Program-made: the position numbers and the translations under genes
Shown here: positions 1 through 7,878 of the stretch, piece by piece
How positions within the stretch are numbered: the first letter of the stretch is position 1
How the letters are laid out: every line of letters begins with the position of its first letter
Notes under the pieces: generated by a model
Seen by the model: the letters and a program-made list of their open reading frames with translations, nothing else
Told to the model about the DNA's origin: nothing
Database searches by the model: none
Source: CALEUX01 sp964608615
GTDB taxonomy: Bacteria; Bacteroidota; Bacteroidia; Bacteroidales; Marinilabiliaceae
Reading direction: 5' to 3'
DNA: 11,326 nt
Assembly: GCA_964608615.1 (NCBI GenBank)
Contig: CAZSQG010000104.1
Span: 1-11,326, forward strand

Positions 1-2
1 AG

Positions 3-134
3 GAATCAAAGAACTATCGTTTCTCTGAGGCGGAAAGTAAGCCCCAAGAAAACAAAACCTCCCGGAATCCTTATTATTTAAAGCATTTAAATGATTTTCT
101 AAAAATTTTACCGGACACCAATGTATTGAATTAA
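3..134 (+). CDS. C-terminal end of an unrecognised protein (5' partial at window edge)
   Basis: The frame starting at base 3 is open from the window edge to a TAA at 132-134 and encodes about 43 residues: a polar, charged stretch (ESKNYRFSEAESKPQENK) followed by a likely helical end (YYLKHLNDFLKILPD). The first 60 bases are visibly richer in G and C than the gap that follows, and codon use (gaa, aag, cgt, gcg, ccg, acc) looks coding rather than random AT-rich sequence, so this is probably the tail of a plus-strand gene starting outside the window. I do not recognise the family. After the stop the same frame stays open for another 64 codons to 327-329, so an interrupted longer gene is an alternative (see findings). 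Confidence 0.45.
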   Translation, partial: ESKNYRFSEAESKPQENKTSRNPYYLKHLNDFLKILPDTNVLN

Positions 135-807
135 CAGATAATAATTAAAATACCCTTAAAACCAGATATTTCCGACAATATAACAAATCAATCCTTCAAA
201 ATGATTCCATTCATTTCAATAAAAACCAAAGTTAAACAGTATCTTAATCATTACTTAAATAATATGCATAATTTTATTCCTGAAGAAAAAATATCTCATT
301 TTTCAATAAGATATCTAATAACCACCTAAATACTATTATACAATTCTGCTTATACAAATTAAATATTAAGCATTATTTCAACTATAATTTAATTCATTTG
401 CCCTATCAAGACATAAGCAGTAACATGAGGTAAAGGCCTATAAAAAAAACGAATTTTCAACTAACGATAATTATCAATGCTATAATTTATCACAAGATTT
501 ATTGAGATCAACTATTTAATAACAATGTCAAGGTAATCACTTATAAAATACTAATTATATAATTTGTTATACATCAGGATTAATTTACAAGTACTTGATT
601 TTATATTTTGAGTTTGTTTTTATAAATAAAGACATAAACAGTCACGAAATTGTTTTGAGTTTTTACTAAACTGGTTATATGTTTTTTATAGTGTTTACAT
701 AAAGTGTTTATTTATGGTTGTACATCCTTACAAAATCATCTGTTATATCTATGTCAAGCATACTTAAAACCATCCATCTCATACCATCTTATTACTGTTA
801 AACTGAC
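135..807. other. AT-rich intergenic region upstream of lplA
   Basis: This stretch of about 670 bp is extremely AT-rich and stop-dense in all frames. I see no tRNA, rRNA, CRISPR-like repeat or transposase fragment. It contains a 42-codon ATG frame (201-329) continuing the frame of the left-edge partial gene, an imperfect 17-bp direct repeat (408-424 and 629-645, 15 of 17 identical), a candidate promoter (654-685), and an 8-bp direct repeat AGTGTTTA at 690-697 and 703-710. No consensus DnaA box was seen here, so the AT-richness alone does not make it an origin. Confidence 0.6.
654..685 (+). promoter_or_regulatory. Candidate Bacteroidota-type promoter for lplA
   Basis: TTTG at 654-657 is followed 20 nt later by TATGTTTT at 678-685. 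This approximates the Bacteroidota sigma-ABfr consensus (-33 TTTG, about 19-20 nt, -7 TAnnTTTG), with one mismatch in the last base of the -7 box. Transcription would start near 690, giving a leader of roughly 115 nt before the lplA ATG. In DNA this AT-rich such matches arise by chance fairly easily, so this is only a candidate. Confidence 0.3.
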
Positions 808-1791
808 ATGAAGACAATATCATTACTAAGCAAATCGAACAATCCAGATTTCAATCTGGCAACAGAAGAGTTTCTTTTTAAAAACAGAAAAGAAAACATA
901 CATTTCTTCTATGTCAATTCTCCATCGGTAATAATAGGAAAACATCAAAATGCATTAGCTGAAGTAAACCTTTCGTACCTCGAAGAAAACAATATTCCAT
1001 TATATCGAAGACTATCAGGAGGTGGAACGGTATACCATGATGAGGGAAATATTAACTATTGCTTTATTAAAACAGGGGAAACATCTGATTTAGTAAATTT
1101 TAAAGAAGCTACAAAACCCATTATTGCAGTTTTAAACAGTTGGGGAATTCCTGTGCGAAGCGGACAACGTAATGAACTTCTTTTTAACTATAAAAAGATA
1201 TCTGGTAATGCCTGCCATGTTTCAAAAAACCGAGTTATGCATCACGGAACATTGTTGTACAATTCAAATCTTAATGTCTTAACCAAAAGTTTAAAAAATG
1301 ATCCCCTACAATTTAATGATAAGGCAGTTAAATCAGTTCGTAGCCAGGTAGTAAACATAAAAGATGTAATAAAAAATGAGTGGAGTTCTGAAGAGTTTAT
1401 GAAAAAACTGGAATCTTCAATACGAAAATCCACCCCTGAAATTCAAACTTACGAATTATCAAACGAAGACATAGCTGCTATTGAAAAACTAAGGGTAGAT
1501 AAATATAAAACCTGGGAATGGAATTATGGTTACGGACCTACCTATACATTTAAAAAAAGGATTAAAGCTGATGATTACGTTTTTGCAATTGAGATGGAAG
1601 TCAATAAAGGAAAAATATCAGCTTTTGTGGTAAAAACAAATTATCCCGACGCAGAATTTCCCGGAAAATTAGCTGAAATGATAAACAACTCTTATCATGA
1701 AAAATCAATACTTCTTGCCCGAATATCTGTTCTTAGTGCCAATTTTCCCTCCCTTCCTAATGTGGATAAACTGATAGAATTATTTTTTTAA
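808..1791 (+). CDS. lplA: Lipoate-protein ligase A
   Basis: A 327-residue cytoplasmic enzyme that activates free lipoate with ATP to lipoyl-AMP and transfers it to the target lysine of E2 subunits of 2-oxoacid dehydrogenases or to GcvH. The biotin/lipoate-ligase catalytic domain fills residues 1-190. RRLSGGGTVYHDEG (67-80) is the classic nucleotide/lipoyl-binding signature, KKISGNA (129-135) carries the expected catalytic lysine (K130), and HHGTLL (145-150) and VKSVRSQVVN (174-183) are also typical. The rest, through about residue 327, is the small C-terminal lipoate-ligase domain, so it is full length like the E. coli-type enzyme rather than a truncated LplJ form. The ATG at 808 starts just before the family N-terminus; no Shine-Dalgarno is visible, as is usual in Bacteroidota. 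It is monocistronic, convergent with uvrC and preceded by a long AT-rich leader. No lipoate synthesis gene is in view. Confidence 0.95.
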   Translation: MKTISLLSKSNNPDFNLATEEFLFKNRKENIHFFYVNSPSVIIGKHQNALAEVNLSYLEENNIPLYRRLSGGGTVYHDEGNINYCFIKTGETSDLVNFKEATKPIIAVLNSWGIPVRSGQRNELLFNYKKISGNACHVSKNRVMHHGTLLYNSNLNVLTKSLKNDPLQFNDKAVKSVRSQVVNIKDVIKNEWSSEEFMKKLESSIRKSTPEIQTYELSNEDIAAIEKLRVDKYKTWEWNYGYGPTYTFKKRIKADDYVFAIEMEVNKGKISAFVVKTNYPDAEFPGKLAEMINNSYHEKSILLARISVLSANFPSLPNVDKLIELFF

Positions 1792-1832
1792 AGATAAACG
1801 ATACTCAATTACCACAAAGGTTCAAGTTGATT

Positions 1833-3647
1833 TTACACCGATTTAAAATACTCCAAAACGGCCTTTGCCCTGGCAGCCCCAACTACTTCTTGAAGTTCTT
1901 CAAAAGAAGCAGCTTTAATGCCTGATAATGACTTAAATTGATGAAGCAAGGCTTCAATACTTTTCTCTCCAACCCCGGGAATATTCTCAATTTGGGATTT
2001 TAAGAATGCATTACTTCGTTTGTTACGATGGAAGGTTATACCAAAACGATGCGCTTCGTTCCTCAGGTGTTGAATAAGCTTTAAAGATGGAGTTGTTTTA
2101 TCAAGGTATAATGGAACTGAATCGCCAGGGAAAAAAATTTCTTCAAGACGTTTTGCTACGCCAATAATTGCAACATCCGAACCAATACCAATAGTGTTTA
2201 GGGCATTTACTGCCGAACTCAACTGCCCCTTACCTCCATCTACAATAATTAGCTGAGGTAAAGAAGATCCTTCTTCAACAATTCTTTTATATCTCCTGAA
2301 CACAACCTCTTCCATTGAGGCAAAATCGTTAGACCCTTCAACAGTCTTAATATTAAAATGCCGGTAATCCTTTCGAGCAGGTTTGCCATTTTTAAATACA
2401 ACACAAGCGGCAACAGGAAAAGCACCCTGAATATTTGAGTTATCGAAACATTCAATATGTACAGGAAGTTTTTTTAAGTGCAAATCGTTCTTAAGTGTTT
2501 CAAGAATTCGTAGCGAAGGAGATACTTTTGTTTTGTTGGCTTCTTGCTTTAGCTTTTCGAGTCGGTAAAACTTTACATTTCTCTCGGAGAGCTCAAGCAA
2601 TTTTTTCTTATCCCCGATAATAGGAACTACAAAATCGACCCCACGAAACTTAATATCGGGTAAAAAAGGCACAATAATTTCAGGTGAATTACTTTGAAGA
2701 CGATCACGTAATTCAACAATAGATAAAGCTAACAACTCCACATCTGCTTCGTTAAGTCTCTTTTTATACTCGATTGTATGTGCCTGAACAATTGATCCGT
2801 TTATCACTTTAAGAAAATTCACATAGGCCGTATCCTCGTCACTAAGAATAGAAAAAACATCAACATTGTCGATTTTCGGATTAACAATAGTTGATTTACT
2901 CTGGAAATGATCAAGTAGTTTAAGTTTTTGCTTTATTCCATTTGCTTCTTCAAACCTATATTCAGAAGCAAAAGCATTCATTTTATCTTTCAAATATCGG
3001 ATAACGGATCCAATATTTCCCTTTAATATTGCCTTAATATCTTCAATTTGCTTTTGATAATCATCCACATTTTGCAATCCTTTGCAGGGTCCCTTGCAAT
3101 TCCCAATATGAAATTCAAGGCAAAGTTTAAATTTATCTTTCAAAATATTTTCTTCCGAAAGATGGTGACGACAAGTTCGAAGCGGGTATAAATGCCGAAA
3201 TAAATCCAGAAGAGTACGAACCATCATTGCGGATGTATATGGTCCAAAATAAAAGCTACCATCCTTTATTAATTGTCGTGTTTGATAAACGCGTGGGAAT
3301 GGTTCATTACTTATAACAATCCATGGAAATGTTTTGTCGTCTTTAAGCAGTACGTTGTATCGGGGTTGGTGCTTTTTTATTAAATTGTTCTCAAGTAAAA
3401 GTGCATCTTCTTCCGAGTCAACAACAAAATACCTGATGTCTATTACCTTTTTAACCAGGACGCGTGTTTTTCCATTTTCAGGTTCTCTGTTAAAATAGGA
3501 GGAAACCCGTTTCTTTAAGTTCTTTGCTTTTCCTACATAAATTATCTTTTCGGAGACATCCAAAAATTGATAAATACCAGGACCCTCAGGAAGATCTTTA
3601 ACAACAGTCCTTAAATATTCTATTCGCGAGGTCCCCGATTCAGCCAT
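1833..3647 (-). CDS. uvrC: Excinuclease ABC subunit C
   Basis: UvrC makes the 3' and 5' incisions around DNA lesions bound by UvrAB in nucleotide-excision repair. Numbering is from the ATG at 3647 (604 aa). The N-terminal GIY-YIG nuclease has GPGIYQF (22-28) and YVGKAKNLKKRV (37-48). Four cysteines (159, 176, 184, 188; the last two in CKGPC) match the reported UvrC iron-sulfur site. A UVR domain that contacts UvrB lies near 216-250. The RNase H-like C-terminal nuclease keeps its acidic/His set: D402 (CFDNSN), D441 (SNDFASMEE), D470 (IIVDGGKGQ) and H533 (EAHRFG). Tandem helix-hairpin-helix motifs close the protein (IENIPGVGEKS, 553-563). An upstream in-frame ATG at 3683 would add 12 residues but overlap ade by 26 bp. 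The 3647 start leaves a 10-nt gap after the ade stop and fits the family N-terminus, so I chose it. Probably co-transcribed with ade. Confidence 0.95.
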   Translation of the reverse strand: MAESGTSRIEYLRTVVKDLPEGPGIYQFLDVSEKIIYVGKAKNLKKRVSSYFNREPENGKTRVLVKKVIDIRYFVVDSEEDALLLENNLIKKHQPRYNVLLKDDKTFPWIVISNEPFPRVYQTRQLIKDGSFYFGPYTSAMMVRTLLDLFRHLYPLRTCRHHLSEENILKDKFKLCLEFHIGNCKGPCKGLQNVDDYQKQIEDIKAILKGNIGSVIRYLKDKMNAFASEYRFEEANGIKQKLKLLDHFQSKSTIVNPKIDNVDVFSILSDEDTAYVNFLKVINGSIVQAHTIEYKKRLNEADVELLALSIVELRDRLQSNSPEIIVPFLPDIKFRGVDFVVPIIGDKKKLLELSERNVKFYRLEKLKQEANKTKVSPSLRILETLKNDLHLKKLPVHIECFDNSNIQGAFPVAACVVFKNGKPARKDYRHFNIKTVEGSNDFASMEEVVFRRYKRIVEEGSSLPQLIIVDGGKGQLSSAVNALNTIGIGSDVAIIGVAKRLEEIFFPGDSVPLYLDKTTPSLKLIQHLRNEAHRFGITFHRNKRSNAFLKSQIENIPGVGEKSIEALLHQFKSLSGIKAASFEELQEVVGAARAKAVLEYFKSV

Positions 3648-3657
3648 AGGAAAATGT

Positions 3658-5301
3658 TTACTCAAATAAGGATGTGAAGCCAAATTTATTTACATCAAAC
3701 AATCCTCTGTCGCTAAGCTTGAGGTCAGGAATAACTAATAGAGATAAAAACGACAAAGCCATAAAGGGTGCCTTAAGCCAGGATCCTTGCTGCTTAGCTT
3801 GTATATTTAGCCTTTGGTATTGGTCGGCCACAATTTCGCCCTCCTCAAGACTCATTAATCCGGCAACCGGTAATTCAAGAACTGTTGCCCCAGAGTTATT
3901 CACTGCTACGATCCCGCCGTTTTTATCAATTAATGTATTAATAGCATTTAAGAGCGACTGATCATCAACTCCAACGGCTACAATATTGTGACTATCGTGC
4001 GCAACCGAACTAGCCAAGGCTCCAGTTTTTAGACCAATATTTCTAACAAATCCAACGGCGGCAGGAGCATTCGTATATCTATTTACAACCACCAACTTCA
4101 AAACATCAGCCGAAGGATCAGAAAAGACTTCACGGTTATGGTCTAAATCAGGAATCCATCGTCCCTCAGATGTCAATAAATCTCCATCTTTAACATCGAT
4201 AACTTTCACCTTGCTATATTCAGCAGGCATTACAACTTTTAATTGGCTCAATGAAACTAACTCAGAACGGAAGTTGTTAATTGCAGTGACGGAAGTAATT
4301 GGAAACTTTAATCCATCGTTGCTATCAAAAACACATTGTCCATCAATAAATGTCTTTTTTACATCAAAGCTATCTAAAGAATCAATTACAATAAAATCGG
4401 CAGGATCACCTACACGTAACAAACCCACCGGTAAGTTATAATGAAGAACCGGATTAACAGTTGAAGCCCTAAGCAGATTAAATATATCAATTCCCATATT
4501 TAACCCAAGCTTAATAAGTCGATCAATATGTCCATTGTTCAATATTTCATCCGGATGACTATCGTCAGTGCAAAGCATAACAGAGTCGGGAAAAAGCGTT
4601 AAGAGAGGAGCCAGGTTATTAAAGTTTCGGGCGGCACTTCCCTCTCGTATTTGAATTTTCATTCCCAAATCAATTTTCAACTTTGCTTCCTCAAACGTGG
4701 CACATTCATGATCGGTTTCAACACCTGCATCAATGTATTTTCTTAAACCTTCACCTTTTAAACCTGGTGCATGTCCGTCAATTCTCAGATTATTTTTTTT
4801 TGCAGCAGCAAGCTTGGCCAACACCTGAGGCTCTTCATTTATTACACCCGGGAAATTCATCATTTCAGACAGAAAATAAATATCCGGATTTTCAAGAAGA
4901 CTTGTAACGTCATTTGCATTAAGTACAGCTCCAGAACTTTCAAACGAAGTTGCAGGTACACACGAAGGAGCTCCAAAGTAGAATTTAAGCGGGGCCTTCT
5001 TTCCATCTTCAATCATAAATTGAACACCCTTCACTCCCATTACATTTGCTATCTCATGCGGATCTGTGACAACACCAACAGTGCCATGCGGAATAACCAA
5101 ACGAGCAAATCTTGAAGGCGTAAGCATAGAGCTCTCAATATGGACATGGGAGTCAATTAATCCGGGTAAAATAAAAACATCAGGAGCGCTATTTGCTTTT
5201 GCGATGCTAATTATTTTACCGTCACGAACAACGATTTCCCCATTAAAGATTTCTCTTTGAAAAACATCGACAACCTTACCACAAATAGAAAAAGTGCTCA
5301 T
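3658..5301 (-). CDS. ade: Adenine deaminase
   Basis: A metal-dependent amidohydrolase that converts adenine to hypoxanthine plus ammonia in purine salvage; cytoplasmic. Numbering is from the ATG at 5301 (547 aa). The TIM-barrel metal site is complete: DSHVHIESS (H52, H54), TDPHEIANV (H82), IDGHAPGL (H177), ETDHECATFEEA (H198) and CTDDSHPDE (D246). MNFPGVIN (about 148-155) is typical of Ade rather than of dihydroorotase or imidazolonepropionase. The C-terminal Ade domain shows SSVAHDSHNIVAVG (431-444), LPVAGLMS (477-484) and the conserved tail PFMALSFLSLLVIPDLKLSD (512-531). The ATG at 5328 would add nine residues (MGHVIKINK); I prefer 5301 because the domain's first strand (MSTFSICGKVVD) begins there, but the choice is uncertain. 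It lies 62 bp downstream of mnmG, with a parS-like palindrome in the gap, and 10 bp before uvrC. In related genomes I recall adenine phosphoribosyltransferase in this slot. Confidence 0.93.
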   Translation of the reverse strand: MSTFSICGKVVDVFQREIFNGEIVVRDGKIISIAKANSAPDVFILPGLIDSHVHIESSMLTPSRFARLVIPHGTVGVVTDPHEIANVMGVKGVQFMIEDGKKAPLKFYFGAPSCVPATSFESSGAVLNANDVTSLLENPDIYFLSEMMNFPGVINEEPQVLAKLAAAKKNNLRIDGHAPGLKGEGLRKYIDAGVETDHECATFEEAKLKIDLGMKIQIREGSAARNFNNLAPLLTLFPDSVMLCTDDSHPDEILNNGHIDRLIKLGLNMGIDIFNLLRASTVNPVLHYNLPVGLLRVGDPADFIVIDSLDSFDVKKTFIDGQCVFDSNDGLKFPITSVTAINNFRSELVSLSQLKVVMPAEYSKVKVIDVKDGDLLTSEGRWIPDLDHNREVFSDPSADVLKLVVVNRYTNAPAAVGFVRNIGLKTGALASSVAHDSHNIVAVGVDDQSLLNAINTLIDKNGGIVAVNNSGATVLELPVAGLMSLEEGEIVADQYQRLNIQAKQQGSWLKAPFMALSFLSLLVIPDLKLSDRGLFDVNKFGFTSLFE

Positions 5302-5347
5302 TTTATTGATTTTAATTACATGGCCCAATTAATGTTTAAAAATATTC

Positions 5348-5363
5348 TGTTCCACGTGGAACA
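5348..5363. promoter_or_regulatory. parS: parS-like centromere site (ParB binding)
   Basis: TGTTCCACGTGGAACA is a perfect 16-bp palindrome lying directly after the mnmG stop codon (TAA, minus strand 5366-5364) and before ade. It matches the widely conserved chromosomal parS consensus TGTTNCACGTGNAACA at every defined position. ParB (Spo0J) loads at such sites, which cluster near the replication origin, and mnmG (gidA) is often origin-proximal. No other full match occurs in the window. A 6-bp-stem hairpin with an ACGT loop followed by a short T run on the minus strand is a weaker, terminator-like reading of the same bases. Confidence 0.75.
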
Positions 5364-7241
5364 TTAACGACCCAATAACACTAAAAGAACATTTATGTCG
5401 CTTGGCGAAACACCACTTATTCTTGAAGCCTGTCCTAAAGTTTCAGGATTAATTTTTTCTAACTTTTGACGACCTTCCGTTGAAATTGTATGAATAGTTT
5501 TATAATCGAACTTCCCTCCAATTTTAATATTTTCCAGCCGCTTTAGTTTATCGGCAATTAATCGTTCCCTTTCAATGTAGCCCTTATATTTAATAAGAAT
5601 CTCGGCCGACTCAACAATTTCATCAAAATTGTTTTGGGGAATATTTTTGCAATAAAGCTTTAGTGGTTTATAAAATTCAATAAGATTGAGAAGTCTAACC
5701 TGAGGTCGTGAAATAATATCCAGAAGTTTTATTCCCTGCGCAAGAACCGCTGTTCCGCTTTTTTCCATAAAAACATTAAGCTCATCCTTTTTTACACTTA
5801 AATTTCCTAAAAAGCTGATTAAATTATCACGTAATTCAGTTTTTTTCCTTAACAAATCCATCCTATCTTCCTTAACCAAACCAATTTCATAACCTTTAGG
5901 CGTTAAGCGTTGATCGGCATCATCCTGTCGAAGTAAAATCCTATACTCCGCCCTACTAGTAAACATTCGATAAGGTTCATCAACCCCTTTTGTAACTAAA
6001 TCATCAATTAAAACGCCAATATAAGCTTCATCTCTTTTTAAAACAAAAGGTTCTTTACCCAGTATTTGTAATACTGAATTAATGCCAGCCATCAATCCCT
6101 GAGCTCCTGCTTCTTCATAGCCCGTTGTTCCATTAATTTGACCAGCAAAATATAAACCCTTAATAAGCTTTGTCTCTAAGGTGTGATATAGCTGTGTTGG
6201 ATCAAAAAAATCATATTCAATAGCATATCCAGGACGAAATATGGACGCTTCTTCCAACCCAGGAATTTCCTTTAGTGCATTCAATTGCGTTTGTAAAGGT
6301 AACGAACTGCTAAATCCATTTAAATAGTATTCTACTGTAGTCTCTCCTTCCGGCTCAAGATATAGCTGATGCTTATCCTTATCTGAAAAAGTAATGATTT
6401 TGGTTTCGATGCTGGGACAATACCTGGGCCCTAAACTTTGAATTGTACCATTATACATAGGACTTTCACTTAACCCATCCAAAATGGCCGAATGAACTTT
6501 ATTGTTTGTATAAGTAATATAACAATTGCGTTGTTTTAATGTTTTATTCGAACCCGGTAAATAACTAAACTTATGAAAATCGTCATCACCTTCTTGTTCA
6601 ACCAATTTAGAAAAATTAACGGTACGTGAATCAATTCTAACCGGTGTACCAGTTTTCATACGACCAGTTGAGAATCCTGCTGAAATAAGTTTTTCAGTTA
6701 TTCCATAAGAAGCATTTTCTGAAATACGACCTCCTTGAAGTTGTACCGATCCAATATGAATAAGTCCATTTAAAAAAGTACCATTAGTTAATACAACGGC
6801 CTTGGATAAGAAATTAACTCCCATTTGAGTTTTAACTCCCTTAATTACTTTATCGTCAATAAGCAAATCAACCACAAAATCCTGCCAAAAAGAAACATTT
6901 TCATTATTCTCTAATACCTCACGCCACTTTTGAGAAAACACCATTCTATCGCATTGAGACCTGGGGCTCCACATTGCAGGACCTTTAGATTTATTAAGCA
7001 TACGAAATTGGATAGATGCTGCATCTGAAACAATACCCATATATCCACCCAATGCATCAATCTCCCTAACAATTTGCCCTTTAGCTATACCTCCTATTGC
7101 AGGATTACAACTCATTTGAGCCAACTTGTTTAGATCCATTGAAATTAACAGAACCTGAAGACCAATATTTCCAACAGCTGAAGCGCATTCACATCCTGCA
7201 TGGCCACCTCCAACAACTATAACATCATATTCAAATTTCAT
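5364..7241 (-). CDS. mnmG: tRNA uridine-5-carboxymethylaminomethyl modification enzyme, FAD subunit
   Basis: MnmG (GidA) works with the GTPase MnmE to place carboxymethylaminomethyl groups on wobble U34 of certain tRNAs, using FAD and methylene-THF. Numbering is from the ATG at 7241 (625 aa, the family's usual size). The FAD dinucleotide fold is VIVVGGGHAGCE (8-19). The two catalytic-type cysteines are C45 (MSCNPAIGG) and C275 (RYCPSIE). Other family blocks are KGPAMWSPRSQCDR (86-99), GRMKTGTPVRID (193-204), LYFAGQINGTTGYEEAGAQG (363-382) and MFTSRAEYRILLRQDDAD (426-443). The C-terminal MnmE-binding helical end reads GQASRISGVSPSDINVLLVL. The frame is open upstream to 7379, but those 46 extra residues show no family similarity and I treat them as non-coding leader. 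The 215-bp gap before it (7242-7456) may hold its own promoter, though I found no convincing consensus. MnmE is not in the window. Confidence 0.96.
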   Translation of the reverse strand: MKFEYDVIVVGGGHAGCECASAVGNIGLQVLLISMDLNKLAQMSCNPAIGGIAKGQIVREIDALGGYMGIVSDAASIQFRMLNKSKGPAMWSPRSQCDRMVFSQKWREVLENNENVSFWQDFVVDLLIDDKVIKGVKTQMGVNFLSKAVVLTNGTFLNGLIHIGSVQLQGGRISENASYGITEKLISAGFSTGRMKTGTPVRIDSRTVNFSKLVEQEGDDDFHKFSYLPGSNKTLKQRNCYITYTNNKVHSAILDGLSESPMYNGTIQSLGPRYCPSIETKIITFSDKDKHQLYLEPEGETTVEYYLNGFSSSLPLQTQLNALKEIPGLEEASIFRPGYAIEYDFFDPTQLYHTLETKLIKGLYFAGQINGTTGYEEAGAQGLMAGINSVLQILGKEPFVLKRDEAYIGVLIDDLVTKGVDEPYRMFTSRAEYRILLRQDDADQRLTPKGYEIGLVKEDRMDLLRKKTELRDNLISFLGNLSVKKDELNVFMEKSGTAVLAQGIKLLDIISRPQVRLLNLIEFYKPLKLYCKNIPQNNFDEIVESAEILIKYKGYIERERLIADKLKRLENIKIGGKFDYKTIHTISTEGRQKLEKINPETLGQASRISGVSPSDINVLLVLLGR

Positions 7242-7456
7242 CTGAAATAAATTTCTATAAATGATAATGCGCAAAAATAATAAGAAGAAAGCAATAGTCG
7301 AAAAATTATACAAAGAAAAAGGTTTATTAAACATAATTAAACCTTCCTGAGTACGATATTTAAACAAAAGCCTTACCAATGGTGAAACAATACGAGTAAT
7401 TTAATTAAAAAAACGCGTATCTTACTGCACAACTGCGTATTGCGAGTTAAATAGAA

Positions 7457-7876
7457 TTATTTTGTTAGCTTACTTAACCAATAATTTTCCTTTTCACGCA
7501 TAACAATTCGTTCTTCATCGGTTTTATCATCCCAACCTAAAAGATGAAGAACACCGTGAACTATTACCCGAGATAATTCAATATTAAAATCGGAACCGAA
7601 CAATTCCGAATTACTTTTAACAGTATCAAGACTAACAAATAAATCTCCTGAAATTAAACGTTGAGTAGAATAATTAAAAGAAATAATATCTGTAAAATAA
7701 TCGTGATTTAAAAACTGTTTGTTAATATTAAGGATATAATTGTCAGAACAAAAAACGTAAGTTATATTACCTACAGATTTCATATGATCTCCAATAACAT
7801 CTTGAAGCCAACTTTTAATTTGCTCAAAATCAATGTTTGGTAAATCGATATCTTCGGTATAGAAATTAAAAGCCAC
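7457..7876 (-). CDS. ybeY: Endoribonuclease YbeY / rRNA maturation factor
   Basis: A small single-domain metalloprotein (139 aa, close to family length) needed for 16S rRNA 3'-end maturation and ribosome quality control in the cytoplasm. The signature HGVLHLLGWDD (107-117) corresponds to HGxLHLxGYDH. H107 and H111 are kept, while the third ligand position is D117 instead of His, which I recall as common in Bacteroidota YbeY. Upstream blocks LNHDYFTDIISF (56-67) and SGDLFVSLDTV (76-86) match the family's N-x-x-x-R/Y-x-x-D-x-x-T-D-V-L-S-F and GDI-I regions. Only 2 nt separate its ATG from the stop of the ATP-binding protein upstream, so the two are almost certainly co-transcribed and translationally coupled. 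A 215-bp gap separates it from mnmG. Confidence 0.93.
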   Translation of the reverse strand: MAFNFYTEDIDLPNIDFEQIKSWLQDVIGDHMKSVGNITYVFCSDNYILNINKQFLNHDYFTDIISFNYSTQRLISGDLFVSLDTVKSNSELFGSDFNIELSRVIVHGVLHLLGWDDKTDEERIVMREKENYWLSKLTK

Positions 7877-7878
7877 TT

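Noticed and set aside
201..329. 42-codon ATG reading frame as an independent small gene
   Set aside because: Similar-length frames are expected about once by chance in this AT-rich gap, and no ribosome-binding signal or recognisable motif is present; it is kept only as part of the left-edge finding.
1761..1769. Consensus DnaA box (TGTGGATAA, reverse of TTATCCACA)
   Set aside because: A single site inside the lplA coding sequence, with no cluster of boxes nearby; one isolated 9-mer is not evidence for an origin.
1792..1832. Bidirectional terminator between convergent lplA and uvrC
   Set aside because: I see no stable inverted repeat with a T run in either direction in this short gap.
3648..3683. 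Upstream ATG for uvrC overlapping the ade 3' end
   Set aside because: It adds only 12 residues not seen in the family, while the ATG at 3647 sits 10 nt after the ade stop and fits the usual UvrC start.
3674..5260. Plus-strand open frames opposite ade
   Set aside because: They are antisense shadows of ade, which has a full set of conserved motifs on the minus strand.
7242..7379. Upstream extension of the mnmG frame with a hydrophobic segment
   Set aside because: The 46 extra residues precede the universal family N-terminus (MKFEYDVIVVGGG) and look like translated AT-rich leader. A membrane anchor on MnmG would be unprecedented to my knowledge.
7400..7450. GC-richer GCGTAT-containing repeats after ybeY, considered as a rho-independent terminator
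   Set aside because: There is a T7 run on the minus strand, but the preceding bases form only about a three-pair stem; the two GCGTAT copies are direct, not inverted.
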